A DNA stretch of 64,000 nt from SAR202 cluster bacterium (GCA_030752795.1 JASMDM010000067.1:124001-188000); one strand, 5' to 3'; positions 1 to 10,832 are shown, counted from the first letter of the stretch. The notes: generated by a model from the letters alone, not told the origin. A program made the numbers and translations.

Positions 1-5
1 CCGCA

Positions 6-650
6 TCACGCAGATCTTCTTCGACGTTTCACTCCTTGGCCTTTGCCCCGTTCCTTGAGGAACATCCGCAGCGCTATTCCGATCGCGGCGACTATCACCA
101 GCACGGCGACCAGCGTGATAATGGCGGTCACGGGACTCGATTGGGTCACATCCAGCACGAACGTTGCCGTGCCTTCTCCCGGTCCCGCGCTTACCGCTAC
201 ATCGAACGTCCACTCGCCTTTCCTGTCGATGGTCGCATTGAGGTCGTAGAAACTCGGGTCGGTCGGATCCTCGATCGCCAGCGCCGGACCGATGTCCGGT
301 ATCCGCGCGTCAGGTCCGCTGGCGGTTACGGTGATGTCGGCGCCGAGCACCACCGTGCGGGTCGTCATCTCGATCACAACGAACGAAACGAGAACCTTGC
401 CCACGGTGAGTGGGTCTGGCGCCGTTCCGATAGCCACCTCGTACGGCCCGGCAAACTCGCGGTTTTTGAAATCCATGCCTTCCCCATGCGAATACACGGT
501 TGCCGGCAATGCAGTCGCCATCGCGACAATTATCGCGACACTGATCAAACCGGAGAGTATGGATTTTACGACCAATGTGAACACCTCAAGGAATAAACGG
601 CAGACGTACTCCCTCGCGTCGATCTGCCGCAGGGGATGTGTTCCGCGCAC
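6..650 (-). CDS. hypothetical membrane-anchored secreted protein (signal/TM N-terminus, one C-terminal TM helix, FixH/YtkA-like beta domain possible)
   Basis: ORF 214 aa; hydrophobic N-terminal segment SILSGLISVAIIVAMATALPA, C-terminal TM VTAIITLVAVLVIVAAIGIALRMFLK plus basic tail; start codon uncertain. Confidence 0.6.
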   Translation of the reverse strand: MRGTHPLRQIDAREYVCRLFLEVFTLVVKSILSGLISVAIIVAMATALPATVYSHGEGMDFKNREFAGPYEVAIGTAPDPLTVGKVLVSFVVIEMTTRTVVLGADITVTASGPDARIPDIGPALAIEDPTDPSFYDLNATIDRKGEWTFDVAVSAGPGEGTATFVLDVTQSSPVTAIITLVAVLVIVAAIGIALRMFLKERGKGQGVKRRRRSA

Positions 651-693
651 GGCGACATTCTAAACGACGAGAGATTGTTCTGCGGGCAAAGGC

Positions 694-1071
694 CTACGCC
701 AGGGGCTGCGGCGGCCTCTTGGGAGGGGAGGAGTAGTGGTCTTGAAACGAGATTCGGTCCCAGGTCATCAGCGACCAGACCGAAGACGGTTCGAATTTGA
801 GCGAATGGGCGAGATGGGTGTCGTCGAGGACAACAGCGGCCGGTGAAGCAGCGCCGCCGTCGAGACTGAGTACGGCGGTCGGGTTTCCGGTCGAGTCGGC
901 GTTGTGGCCGTGCTGCCTGGCGAAATCGTGGTCGTGAGATGGCGCCGCGCCGACGTGGCGATGGGCCGGGTCGCGCTCCGCGAAGTGGTGATCGATCACC
1001 GGACCGAACGCCGGAAATATGACCGCGACCGCCAGAAGAAGCGGCCACAATAGTGCGAATTTCGACTTCAT
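694..1071 (-). CDS. hypothetical His-rich secreted/membrane protein
   Basis: ORF with start MKSKFALLWPLLLAVAVIFPAFG signal-like, His-rich middle HRHVGAAPSHDHDFARQHGHN. Confidence 0.5.
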   Translation of the reverse strand: MKSKFALLWPLLLAVAVIFPAFGPVIDHHFAERDPAHRHVGAAPSHDHDFARQHGHNADSTGNPTAVLSLDGGAASPAAVVLDDTHLAHSLKFEPSSVWSLMTWDRISFQDHYSSPPKRPPQPLA

Positions 1072-1120
1072 CTCGTGGGCATTATAGCAAAGGCGCTTAG
1101 CCGGAACGTAGCGTCCGCGA

Positions 1121-2335
1121 TCACTCGCCGATGCTGACGCCAAGCGCCTCGGCGACCGTGTCGATGTCTTTGTCGCCTCTGCCGCTGAGTCCCATCAGGA
1201 TGATCTGGTCTTTCGGCAGAGTCGGCGCAAGCTTCGACACATAGTGAACCGCGTGGGCGGGTTCCAACGCGGGGATGATGCCCTCGGACCGACACAGGAG
1301 CTCGAAGCCCTCGAGCGCCTCCGCGTCGGTGGCACTGACGTACTGGGCGCGGCCCTCGTCCCTAAGCCAGCTATGCTCGGGTCCTACTCCCGGGTAGTCC
1401 AAGCCAGCCGAGATCGAGTGCGCTTCGTGGATTTGGCCGTCTGCGTCCTGAAGCAGGTACGACATGCTGCCGTGGAGCACGCCGATCTGCCCAGCGGTCA
1501 ACGTTGCCGCGTGTTTGCCGGTTTCGACTCCGAGCCCCGCAGCTTCGACGCCCACCAGCTTGACCTCGCGGTCGCGGATGAACTCGTAGAACAGACCGAT
1601 CGCGTTGCTGCCGCCTCCCACGCACGCGACGGCGTAGTCGGGCAGCCGGCCCGCGGCGGCGCGGATCTGCTCGCGCGCCTCTCTGCCGATTATCGACTGG
1701 AAGTCCCTGACCACCTCCGGATACGGGTGCGGGCCCACAACGCTGCCGATGAGGTAGTGCGTCGTCTCGACGTTGGTGACCCAGTCGCGGATCGCCTCGT
1801 TGATGGCGTCCTTCAGCGTTCGGCTGCCTGAAGTCACCGGACGAACCTCGGCCCCAAGCAAGCGCATGCGGAAGACATTGAGAGCCTGCCTGCGGATGTC
1901 TTCCTCGCCCATGTACACAATGCACTCTTGCTTCAGCATCGCGCAGACCGTGGCCGTCGCGACCCCATGCTGGCCTGCGCCGGTCTCGGCGATGATCCGG
2001 TTCTTGCCCATGCGCTTGGCCAGCAGCCCCTGCCCGAGCGCGTTGTTGATCTTGTGCGCGCCCGTATGGGCTAGGTCCTCGCGCTTGAGATAGATGTGGG
2101 CGCCGCCGAGCTCACGCGTGAGGTTCTCGGCATAGTAAAGCGCCGTCGGTCGTCCCGAGAAGTGGTGCGACAAGTCGGCCAGCTCCGCCTGGAACGCCTC
2201 GTCGGCCTGGGCTGCCCTGTATTCGCGCTCCAATTCATGGACCGCGGTCATCAGTGTCTCGGGAACGAAGCGTCCGCCAAAAGGCCCGAATCGTCCCATC
2301 TCGTCCGGCAGTGTCGGAATCGTCATATGTCGCAC
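1121..2335 (-). CDS. trpB: tryptophan synthase beta subunit
   Basis: 404 aa; [42 protein letters not shown] (PLP lysine motif), GGGSNAIG phosphate loop. Confidence 0.97.
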   Translation of the reverse strand: MRHMTIPTLPDEMGRFGPFGGRFVPETLMTAVHELEREYRAAQADEAFQAELADLSHHFSGRPTALYYAENLTRELGGAHIYLKREDLAHTGAHKINNALGQGLLAKRMGKNRIIAETGAGQHGVATATVCAMLKQECIVYMGEEDIRRQALNVFRMRLLGAEVRPVTSGSRTLKDAINEAIRDWVTNVETTHYLIGSVVGPHPYPEVVRDFQSIIGREAREQIRAAAGRLPDYAVACVGGGSNAIGLFYEFIRDREVKLVGVEAAGLGVETGKHAATLTAGQIGVLHGSMSYLLQDADGQIHEAHSISAGLDYPGVGPEHSWLRDEGRAQYVSATDAEALEGFELLCRSEGIIPALEPAHAVHYVSKLAPTLPKDQIILMGLSGRGDKDIDTVAEALGVSIGE

Positions 2336-2429
2336 GCATCCCTGTCGCCAATGCCCGATTCGGGCCGGTGGCGTGTTGTGTGAAGGCTATTGCGGATTGG
2401 CCGCATCCGACAGATATTATACCCGCCGG

Positions 2430-2458
2430 TTGACCGAGAGTAACGTCGCCTCTAGAAT
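2430..2458 (+). promoter_or_regulatory. sigma70-like promoter upstream of FmdB-family gene
   Basis: TTGACC - 17 nt - TAGAAT, about 50 nt upstream of ATG 2506. Confidence 0.55.
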
Positions 2459-2505
2459 GGTCGAAGCGAACAGACCCGCCGAGTCTTCGGATTGAGGGAG
2501 GGCCA

Positions 2506-2742
2506 ATGCCGATCTACGAATATGCATGCACGGTTTGTAAACACAGTTTCGACCGCCTCAGGCCCATCAGTCGCATGGACGATGAAGCGCCTTGCCCCGA
2601 GTGCGACGCCGAATCGAAGCGCCAGCTCTCGGTGTTCGCCGCGTTCACAAGCTCAGGCGACGGCGAATACGCTCGAGTCGGCGGCGGAGGCGGTTGCGCG
2701 GGCTGCGGCCCCAACGGCTGCGGTTGCGCCGGCGGCATGTAG
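2506..2742 (+). CDS. FmdB family zinc-ribbon protein
   Basis: MPIYEYACTVCKHSFDRLRPISRMDDEAPCPECDAESKRQLSVF; Gly/Cys-rich tail GCAGCGPNGCGCAGG typical of the family. Confidence 0.92.
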   Translation: MPIYEYACTVCKHSFDRLRPISRMDDEAPCPECDAESKRQLSVFAAFTSSGDGEYARVGGGGGCAGCGPNGCGCAGGM

Positions 2743-2777
2743 CCTCGCGGTAGCCGCCACACCCTAATCGACCAACC

Positions 2778-2797
2778 GGGCGCACGATTGTGCGCCC
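2778..2797 (+). terminator. Rho-independent terminator
   Basis: GGGCGCAC-GATT-GTGCGCCC followed by TTCTCATTT. Confidence 0.75.
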
Positions 2798-3087
2798 TTC
2801 TCATTTCCCGGCCATCGTCGGGCAGAGTTCTGGGCCGGAGTAACGTCGAAGACGATAGCCAAGCCTGGTCGGTGTTCGTCTGAACGGCGCACGAACGAGG
2901 TCAAGTTCCTGAGCTCGACCTTTCAACATCAATCCAAAGATGGAGTCCTCGCGGATGGGTCACACGATGCCGTTGATCGACGCGATGCCGTCCCGATGTG
3001 GCTCCGTGCCCCAATCCGAACGGCCTCAGGCGACAAGCGACGGAATGTGGACAATCGATACGGCCGATCACTGCTCGGCGCTAGCCG

Positions 3088-4248
3088 ATGCGAATCCCAC
3101 GGAAGGTGGATAGCATGAAAATCGAGTCGATTGAAATATCCGTGTTCGAGCTGCCGATGTATCGGTCGACGATCCGAGCAATGAACACCGGAGCAAGTGT
3201 CGCGCCTCGGTGGCAGAACTCTAACGCATCAAGCGACCTGGTCCCGGTGCAGGTAATCCGTGTCAGAACAAATGATGGCGTCGACGGAGTTTGCACGGTC
3301 GGCGACTGGCGCTACACCGAGATTTCTTCACAGCAACTGGGTCACCTACGGCAGTTGACCACAGGGGAGGATCCGCTCAACAGAGATCGAATTTACTCAA
3401 AACTGCGTTCGGTGGCCCGGTTCTACGAACCCGCCTGGTTTGGCGGGTTCGACAACTGCCTGTGGGACATAACCGGAAAGGTGTCGGGCCTGCCGGTGGC
3501 GCAACTGCTGGGCGGCGCGAAAGATCGAGTGCAAACCTACTGCAACATCACCGGGAGTTCCCTGGAAGCGTTGTTGGAAAGCGGTGAAGCCGCCCGGGAG
3601 AATGGCTATACGGTTCTCAAAGATCATCTGCCTTATGACGCCAAGGAGAACATAAGACTGTTCCGCGAGCTTCGGAAGTCTTTCGGCGATGAAGTTGGAC
3701 TCATGCATGATGCAGCGCTGACTCGCCACTCCTACGAAGAGGTGTCGAAAGTAGGCCGGGCGCTGGAGGAGGAAGAATTTATCTGGCTGGAAGAGCCGTT
3801 GCCCGATCATCAGTTGGAGAATTACGTCCGCCTCGCCGATGCGCTGGATATTCCGGTTTCCGGCGCCGAGACCTTGATGCACGATCCTGAATTGGGCGCT
3901 CTGTGGCTCAGATCGGGCGCGGTCGACGTTCTGAGAGTCAACGGCCGCCATGGGACCACGCCCATTCTCAAGCTGGCCAATTTCGCCGAGATGCACAACG
4001 CGAACGTCGAACCGAACGCGTACGGTCCGCTGTTTGGCCTTGTTCACGCCCACCTAAATTGCGGGATAGGCAACATTCGATGGTTCGAAACCTCTCCGCC
4101 GTTTGGAGGCGCCAAAATGGCCGAAGAGATTAGACTGACGAATCCCGCCGTGCCAGTCGAAGGTTGGGTCAGCTTCCCGGACGCTCCCGGCTGGGGCGCC
4201 GAATGGGACTGGAAACAGTTCGAAAAGAAGCGCGTGGCGACACTTTAA
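3088..4248 (+). CDS. enolase superfamily / mandelate racemase-like protein
   Basis: 386 aa; MR_MLE-like fold motifs: GGFDNCLWDITGKVSGLPVAQLLGG, EEFIWLEEPLPDHQLENYVRLADALDIPVSGAE; start may be internal (MKIESIEISVFELPMYRS, 3115). Confidence 0.9.
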   Translation: MRIPRKVDSMKIESIEISVFELPMYRSTIRAMNTGASVAPRWQNSNASSDLVPVQVIRVRTNDGVDGVCTVGDWRYTEISSQQLGHLRQLTTGEDPLNRDRIYSKLRSVARFYEPAWFGGFDNCLWDITGKVSGLPVAQLLGGAKDRVQTYCNITGSSLEALLESGEAARENGYTVLKDHLPYDAKENIRLFRELRKSFGDEVGLMHDAALTRHSYEEVSKVGRALEEEEFIWLEEPLPDHQLENYVRLADALDIPVSGAETLMHDPELGALWLRSGAVDVLRVNGRHGTTPILKLANFAEMHNANVEPNAYGPLFGLVHAHLNCGIGNIRWFETSPPFGGAKMAEEIRLTNPAVPVEGWVSFPDAPGWGAEWDWKQFEKKRVATL

Positions 4249-4464
4249 GACATCGCCAGCGGAGGAGACGGCGTATCGTCCGGGAACTCCCGAAGTTAAA
4301 CATTTAGCTCGCCGAATCAGCACCGGACGGACCATGCCTGCCAATCGAACTCGGTCCGTAACCGATCTCGGCAATGAGCGGGGCCGGAACGACAAAATCG
4401 TTGAACGAATTATCTACGATGACCATCGGGCCAACCCAATTCAGACGTCTTCATACGGATAACC

Positions 4465-4923
4465 ATGCTCTTCGAAATCCTGAAAACCGTGCACGTCCTC
4501 GCCGCCATCGCCGCGTTCGGCGCCAACATCTCGTATTTCGTCTGGTTCCGGCGCGCCGTGAACAACCCCGAAGCGCGGACCTACACGTTGCGCACGATCA
4601 AGATAATGGAACGAGCCTACGTGAACCCGTCCTACGCGTTGGCCGGGATCACCGGGGTGTTGCTGATTCAGGAGAGCCCGTGGGAGTTTTCGACCCCGTG
4701 GGTCGCACTGTCGATGGTGACGTACTTGTTTCTGATGGCGCTGGGCATCACCGTGTACGCTCCACTGATGCGGCGTTTGATCCAGTTGGCAGAGTCGGGA
4801 AACGGCGACTCGGGCGACTACCGAAAAATCGACCGCTGGGCGAACGCCATCGCGGGCGTCCTGGTCGTGATCGTGGTCTTCCTCGTCTACCTCATGACCG
4901 CACGCCCGCAACTGTGGGCGTGA
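4465..4923 (+). CDS. DUF2269-like integral membrane protein
   Basis: LFEILKTVHVLAAIAAFGANISYFVWFRRAV; four hydrophobic helices. Confidence 0.75.
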   Translation: MLFEILKTVHVLAAIAAFGANISYFVWFRRAVNNPEARTYTLRTIKIMERAYVNPSYALAGITGVLLIQESPWEFSTPWVALSMVTYLFLMALGITVYAPLMRRLIQLAESGNGDSGDYRKIDRWANAIAGVLVVIVVFLVYLMTARPQLWA

Positions 4924-4985
4924 GTTCCGGTCAGCGAGGCACTAGAAGCTGACGCGCCGGCCGAAATGGCAGATCCAGCCCCACT

Positions 4986-6411
4986 CTACGCGCCGCCGTC
5001 CTTTTCGTTGATTGCCTTCCGAATCGAAGCCGGCGACATCGGCAGCGAAGTCATCCTGACGCCGATGGCATCGTGGATCGCGTTGGCGACGGCCGCCAGC
5101 GGCGGCACGATCGGGGTCTCGCCGACGCCCCTGATCCCGTACGGGTGACGAGGATTCGGCACCTCGACGATGACCGTGTCGATCATCGGCAGATCCAGCG
5201 TCGTCGGCATCCGGTAGTCCAGCAGCGACGTATTGGCGATTACGCCGCCCTCGGTGTAGAAGTACTCCTCGTTGAGCGCCCAGCCTGCGCCTTGGAGAAC
5301 CCCGCCCTGCATCTGCCCCTCGACGTTCTGGCGATGGACCACCTGGCCCACGTCCATGAAAGTCGTATAGCGCAAGATTCCCACTTTGCCGGCCTCGGGA
5401 TCAACCTCGACATCGATGATGTTCCCGGCAACCTGAGGTCCGACGTCGCCCTGGCGATCCGAGGCGGAGCACGTCACGAGCCCGCCGGTCTCCATCAGAC
5501 GTCCGGCCATCTCCTTGAACGTCATCCGCTCCGATCTGTCCTGAGATCGGACGAATGCGCCGTCGACGAAATCGACGTCGTCCGGTTCCGCTTCCCACAG
5601 CATCGCCGCGCGCTCCTTCATTTGCCGGATGACCTCGTCGGTCGCGGTCAGGATTGCCCTGCCGGTGTCGAACGTGATCCGGCTGCCAAACGAACCCGCG
5701 GTGAACCCAACCGAGTCAGTGTCCGCCACCGACGGCGTCACGTCTTCGGCAGCGATTCCCAATGCCTCGGCGGCCCGCATTGCCAGGGCTATGCGGCTGC
5801 CAGAGAGATCTGCCGAACCCGTCACGAGCTTGATCGTGCCGTCGTCATTGACCGCGATAGTCGCCGATAAACCGGCGCCGCCAACGTGCATCCGATAGCC
5901 GATCGCGACGCCACGCCCGCGGTTCGCGCCCTCCAGCGGCGCGCTGTAATGAGGGTGTGCCTTCATCGCCTCCTCGACTTCTACACACCCGAAGCGCGAG
6001 TGACGCAAACCGGTCGGCGCCCGGTCGCCTTCGGAGACCGCGTTCTTGAGACGAACCTCCATGGGGTCCATGCCAAGCTTCTCGGCGAGCTCGTCCATCA
6101 CGGTCTCGACCGCACGCGCCGACTGAGGTTGCCCAGGCGCGCGATAGGATTGGGTCTTGGGCTTGTTACAGAGGCCATCGTAGCCGTCGACCAAAAGGTT
6201 CTCGATCTTGTGCGCCGAACGCGGGGAACGCGCCTCCACCGACCGGAGAGCCGGGGTAGGCGCCCGCCTCATAGGCCATATAGAGCTGTGTGGCGGTGAT
6301 CTGACCGCTGCTGTCGGCGCCGACCTTGCACCTCATGTATGTGCCCGACGTGGGCCCGGTGCCCTCGAAGACTTCCCTCCGTGTCATACGGAGAGTCGTC
6401 ACCGGCGCCAT
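4986..6411 (-). pseudogene. xanthine dehydrogenase family molybdopterin-binding subunit, N-terminally truncated and frameshifted
   Basis: Frame ending at 4986: KIENLLVDGYDGLCNKPKTQSYRAPGQPQSARAVETVMDELAEKLGMDPMEVRLKN; the preceding homologous stretch (TRREVFEGTGPTSGTYMRCKVGADSSGQITATQLYMAYEAGAYPGSPVGGGAFPAF) lies in a different frame; junction near 6210-6217; N-terminal part of the subunit absent. Confidence 0.85.
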
Positions 6412-7929
6412 CAATGCTTCAACCCATTTGGCGCCCGTCGTAGCCGTGTCTATGATGAGATCTCCGTGCGTCAGGCTGGGGTAGCCTTGCAGAGGGACCA
6501 TCCACCCGCCCGCCTCGGTAGTCAACGCCTTGGCGCTCACGTTGGTCAAGGCCAAATCGCCGGGCTGCGACTTGAGGAGGTCGTAAACCGTTATATCGTC
6601 GATCAGGCCGAAGTTGTCGTCCGCGATCCTGTCGGTGTCGGGAGACAGATTGTAGCCGATGCCCCCTTCGCCCCAGGTCACGAACTGCTTCGAGTGAGGG
6701 TTGCGCTCCCATTCCCTGAGGTTGTCGATGGCACCAGAGGGACGAAGGTCGACGTTGACTTTTGGAGTACCGGGAAACCCGAAGAGATCGGTGATCACCG
6801 GCCGCACGAACTCTATCGCGCCGATAATCGACTCTCTCTGCGTCTCCGCGAAGCCAGTGTCAGCCCCATACGCCAGGAGATCGTAGCCCACCATTTCGGC
6901 AGCGTCGGCGAAAATGTTGATGAACTCATCGATTTGTTCATTCGTCAGATTGGTGCTAATGCTCAGCCGGATCAGGTTCCGCAAGAACAGCTCGAACGGT
7001 GGTTCGGCCTTGTTGGATATAACTGAGGCCAACCAGGGGTCGAAGAAAATGTCGGTGTCAAAGTCGTCGTAACAGATGTTCGCAACTTCGGCGATGGTGC
7101 TGCCGCCAAACGGCGGGGCGGTAAACATCACGTTGGCGACACGTTCCTGTTCCACCCTTGATTCGCTCCGGTTGAGCAACGCCAGCAGCGCTCGGACGTC
7201 GATTCCACCCGCGCTGTGCGTGATTATGTTGAGCTGGTGATCGTCTTCGAATGCAACGCCGCCAAACTCGCTTCTGAGCAGGTCTTTCAGGTCTTCGGTG
7301 TGATACTCGGCTCGACCGTTCCGGTTGTAATTGCTCTTCACTCTCCGCTCGGAAAGCTCTTCGAGGAACTCGACGGCTGGAATGAAGCAATCTTCAGGCA
7401 ACGGCAAAAGAACCCGGCACACCGGCAGCCACTGGGTCAATTTGTAGTAGTTATTTCGGAAGAAATCGATCGGATCGGGCGAATTGTATGGGTTGAAGTC
7501 CTGGCCTGGAACAACTTCCTCCGAAGAGGGCAACGCCATCCGTTCCGGCGTCTGGAGCAGTGCTCGGCCTTGGGCAGCGGTGGCGAAAGGGTTTCCGTTC
7601 GGCGCAGTGAACTGGACCGCGTAGTTTCCCACCGGCGTCTCTTGCGGGTTGCCGGCGCCCTCGGTTATGTCACGAAGGGCGTTCCAATACGGCCCGGTCG
7701 TTTTCCCCTATGACGCGCCGTCGTCATTGAATCCGTGCACGTAGATCAGCGGGAGCTGTTCGCGTCCATCAGGAGGGACCAGCGTCTCCTCAAGGGCGGA
7801 TACCGGCGTTGGGTTGCTTGGAATCAGCGCCAGCGCCACTAACACCAACAGGATTGCCGAGGCAACAACATATCGTCGAGTCCGCACTTGCGTGACACCT
7901 CTCCGCCGATTCTCATCCATTAGGCCCAA
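6412..7929 (-). pseudogene. secreted alpha/beta-hydrolase (lipase/PGAP1-like) with in-frame amber stop, fused at its 3' end to the XDH remnant
   Basis: Signal anchor plus LPLIYVHGFNDDGAS (7708-7929), TAG at 7708-7710, then the same frame continues GKTTGPYWNALRDITEGAGNPQETPVGNYAVQF...NIITHSAGGIDVRALL (nucleophile-elbow-like HSAGG). Confidence 0.8.
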
Positions 7930-8234
7930 TGCCGCGCCACATCTGCGCGTCTTTTAGGCAGTCTGAGCAGCGAGCGCCATCGTAGCACACGGAATTCGTG
8001 AACGCACCTGGACGGATCGTTCCTCGACGGATCTCAAGCCGTGCACGGCCTGCCTCTCGGCTACGAACAGCTGGTCGAGGGGTATTTCGTCGGCGGGATG
8101 CTGGGCACGTTCTCATGCTGGGTCGCCAACCCAAGCATGCAAGACGCGTTGACACAGCGAGTGCCCGGCACCGCCAGTGAATACGCGGCCAGGTACAACC
8201 GAGGCAATTCGTTCTGGTTCTCGTGACCGAGTCG

Positions 8235-9239
8235 CTACCCGGGAAGCGGTCGCCCTGCTCCGGACCCGACGGCCCTATCATAGACGAGCTTGGCCGCCGC
8301 GATGTCCCACAGCGCCATACCAAGCGACTTAAACAGCGTGATGTCGTTGGCGGAAGCTCTCGCCGCGACCTCTCCGCCAACAAGCTGCCACAGTTCGTGC
8401 ATCTGCTCCCAAAGGACCAAACCGCGCTCCGCGGGCATCGTCAGCTCGCCGGCCTCGATCTGTGCCTGAGCTCGGTCATCGACCACGATCAGGTCGGCCC
8501 GCTGCACGGTCAGGTCGTCGATCTCGCGGATGTACGGGTCGGCCCCGCCAGCTGCGACAACGTGCGCGCCAGGCTCGAGCCACTCGCCGCACAATACCGG
8601 CTCGCGTGAGCTCGTGATCGTAACGACGATGTCCGCGCCCTCGACAGCGGCTCTCGCGGAGTCGACGGGATCGACTTCGATGCCCAAGACCCCAGATATC
8701 TCCCGAGCGTAGGCTTCGCGCTTCTCCGGAGTGGGACTGAAGACGCGTACACGCTTGATCGAGCGCACCTTCGCGACAGCCGCCAACTGGCTCCGAGCCT
8801 GGAAACCGGTGCCGATGATCGCCACATCGCGGGCGGCAGCGTTCGCCATCAGCCGAGTGGCGACGCCGGTCGCGGCCCCCGTGCGGAGCTGACCGAGCTT
8901 GTTGGCTTCGACGATCGCCAGAAGAGCGGATGTCTCGGAATCGTAGAGGTAGACGAAGAATCGGTAGACGCCCGAAGCGACGGTGTAGGTCTTGAATCCG
9001 TGTGCGCCGAGTGCGTAGTCCGCGCCCAGCATCGTGTTGACGTATACGTCACGACCGCCGACAGCCCGTTCCCGATGTTGGTTGGTGGCGCGAGCGTTCG
9101 CCCGATGCATGAGCGACTCTTCCACGGCGACGATGGCGTCGTCGATGGACAGCAGACGCTCGACCTCCCGTTCGGAGATGTACAGGGAAGGGATGCCGAT
9201 GATCCGTGAGCGGGTGGAGTTAGGTCCGCACCGCAACAA
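8235..9239 (-). CDS. ornithine cyclodeaminase / mu-crystallin family protein
   Basis: LYISEREVERLLSIDDAIVAVEESL, GAHGFKTYT, LGQLRTGAATGVATRLMA, AIIGTGFQARSQLAAV Rossmann motif. Confidence 0.93.
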   Translation of the reverse strand: MLRCGPNSTRSRIIGIPSLYISEREVERLLSIDDAIVAVEESLMHRANARATNQHRERAVGGRDVYVNTMLGADYALGAHGFKTYTVASGVYRFFVYLYDSETSALLAIVEANKLGQLRTGAATGVATRLMANAAARDVAIIGTGFQARSQLAAVAKVRSIKRVRVFSPTPEKREAYAREISGVLGIEVDPVDSARAAVEGADIVVTITSSREPVLCGEWLEPGAHVVAAGGADPYIREIDDLTVQRADLIVVDDRAQAQIEAGELTMPAERGLVLWEQMHELWQLVGGEVAARASANDITLFKSLGMALWDIAAAKLVYDRAVGSGAGRPLPG

Positions 9240-10038
9240 CGCCCAGCCAGTTGCGTTGGACGTACGTCAGGTTCAACTCTTCGAAGGCCTGTTCGATGCC
9301 ACGCTGGAGACTGGCGCTCGCCTGCTCCAGAGGGACGCCGGGCATTGTGCCGGAGATGAAATCTTCGAAGGTGCTTATGTCGAGCCATCCGCCGATCGGG
9401 ACGTCGATCGTTTCGATCTTCTGCTTGAGGATGGTAAAACCGTGACGTTCGACCAGGTCTTTGTAGTCGTCCGGCGTCAGGTGCTTCCTCGATTCAACCT
9501 TTTTGGACCTTTCGGGCTTCAGGCCGTATTCCTTGCGAAGGTCACGGGCCGCCTTGAACATCCACTTGCGGTAGAACTGCAACGAATTTTCCGGTTGACC
9601 GCCGTCGAAGAACGACGTGTTGAACGCGAATTTTCCGCCCGGCTTCAACGCTTTCGAGATTTCGCCGACCAGAGCGTCTTTGTCCGGCACGTAGTGAATC
9701 GCATTGCAGAAGATGATGGTGTCGGCTCTTTCTTTGAGCGATTCGGAGACCTGCTCGACCTGGCTCTGCACAAACTGAACCGCGTTGTCGCGAATGTCTT
9801 TCAGGTCTTCCATCGCCTGTTTCAACGCGATCGCGGAGTGGTCCATCGCGATGATGGCCGAATCCCGCGCGCCTTTGATTCGCTCCAGAATCAACCGCGT
9901 GACTCCACCGGTGCCGCACGCCAGATCGACAATGCGCTGGCCGGAACCCAGATCGGTCATGTCAACCAACCGCGCGTTCAAGGCGTCGTAAAATTCGTTT
10001 TTGGAGAACGTGGAAAACGAGAAATCGTCAGTAGTCAA
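9220..10038 (-). CDS. class I SAM-dependent methyltransferase
   Basis: RIVDLACGTGGVTRLIL motif I; 272 aa. Confidence 0.9.
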   Translation of the reverse strand: MTTDDFSFSTFSKNEFYDALNARLVDMTDLGSGQRIVDLACGTGGVTRLILERIKGARDSAIIAMDHSAIALKQAMEDLKDIRDNAVQFVQSQVEQVSESLKERADTIIFCNAIHYVPDKDALVGEISKALKPGGKFAFNTSFFDGGQPENSLQFYRKWMFKAARDLRKEYGLKPERSKKVESRKHLTPDDYKDLVERHGFTILKQKIETIDVPIGGWLDISTFEDFISGTMPGVPLEQASASLQRGIEQAFEELNLTYVQRNWLGVVAVRT

Positions 10039-10238
10039 GGCGCCCTCCTAGGCTGCGGAGTACCTTCTCCGATGTGTCCGGACAGTCGCCGGCGCGGTGC
10101 AAAGATCAAATCGACGTTCGGCAAGTTCGAGCGGCGGTCGATCCGAATATCGCGTGTATTATACCATCTGAATCGAAAACCGCGACCACCTATCTTAATA
10201 GGTTCGCGCCCTTGTTTCCAATCGGCGCCGACATCGCT

Positions 10239-10793
10239 CTACCCCTGCGGGCTCTCAACCATCGGCCGCCGCTTGCGACGCCGGAAGTATCGAGCGCAAG
10301 CTACGCCTGAAGCCAGGCCGGTCAGGTGCCCTTCCCACGAAACGCTCGTCGCGAACGGCACGGCGGTGAGCACTAGTCCGCCGTAGAACAGCAGCACCAG
10401 CACGGAAATCAATATCGAGACGAAACTGCGCTCGAACCATCCCCGGGCCAGCAGGAACCCAAAGTAGCCGAACACGACCCCGCTGGCGCCGATGTGCACC
10501 CCCGGTCGGGCGAAGAGCCACACCCCTATCCCACCGAAGATCGCGGCGGAGGTCGAGACGCCCAGCAACACGTTCCGTCCCCGAGTCGCAACGAGTCCGC
10601 CGAGAATGACGATCGGCGCGCTGTTCGACATGACGTGGCCGAAGCCCGAGTGCAGAAACGGCGCCAAAACGAGGCCCCGCAGTCCCACTGTCGCGCGTGG
10701 CACGATCCCGAACTCGTCCAGGCGGTGCCCCAAGATCGCGTTGACGACCTCCACCGCCCATATGACGCCAACGTATCCAAATATCCAGATCAT
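10239..10793 (-). CDS. rhomboid family intramembrane serine protease
   Basis: HSGFGHVMSNSAPIVILGG, IGASGVVFGYFGFLLARGW (GxSG), VSWEGHLTGLASGVACA (H in last TM). Confidence 0.93.
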   Translation of the reverse strand: MIWIFGYVGVIWAVEVVNAILGHRLDEFGIVPRATVGLRGLVLAPFLHSGFGHVMSNSAPIVILGGLVATRGRNVLLGVSTSAAIFGGIGVWLFARPGVHIGASGVVFGYFGFLLARGWFERSFVSILISVLVLLFYGGLVLTAVPFATSVSWEGHLTGLASGVACARYFRRRKRRPMVESPQG

Positions 10794-10832
10794 AGGCGTT
10801 CTCGTGAGGCGCTTTCGGGACCGGTCGACCGG

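Noticed and set aside
9034-10386. 450-aa plus-strand ORF
   Set aside because: Antisense to the ornithine cyclodeaminase, methyltransferase and rhomboid genes, which have clear motifs.
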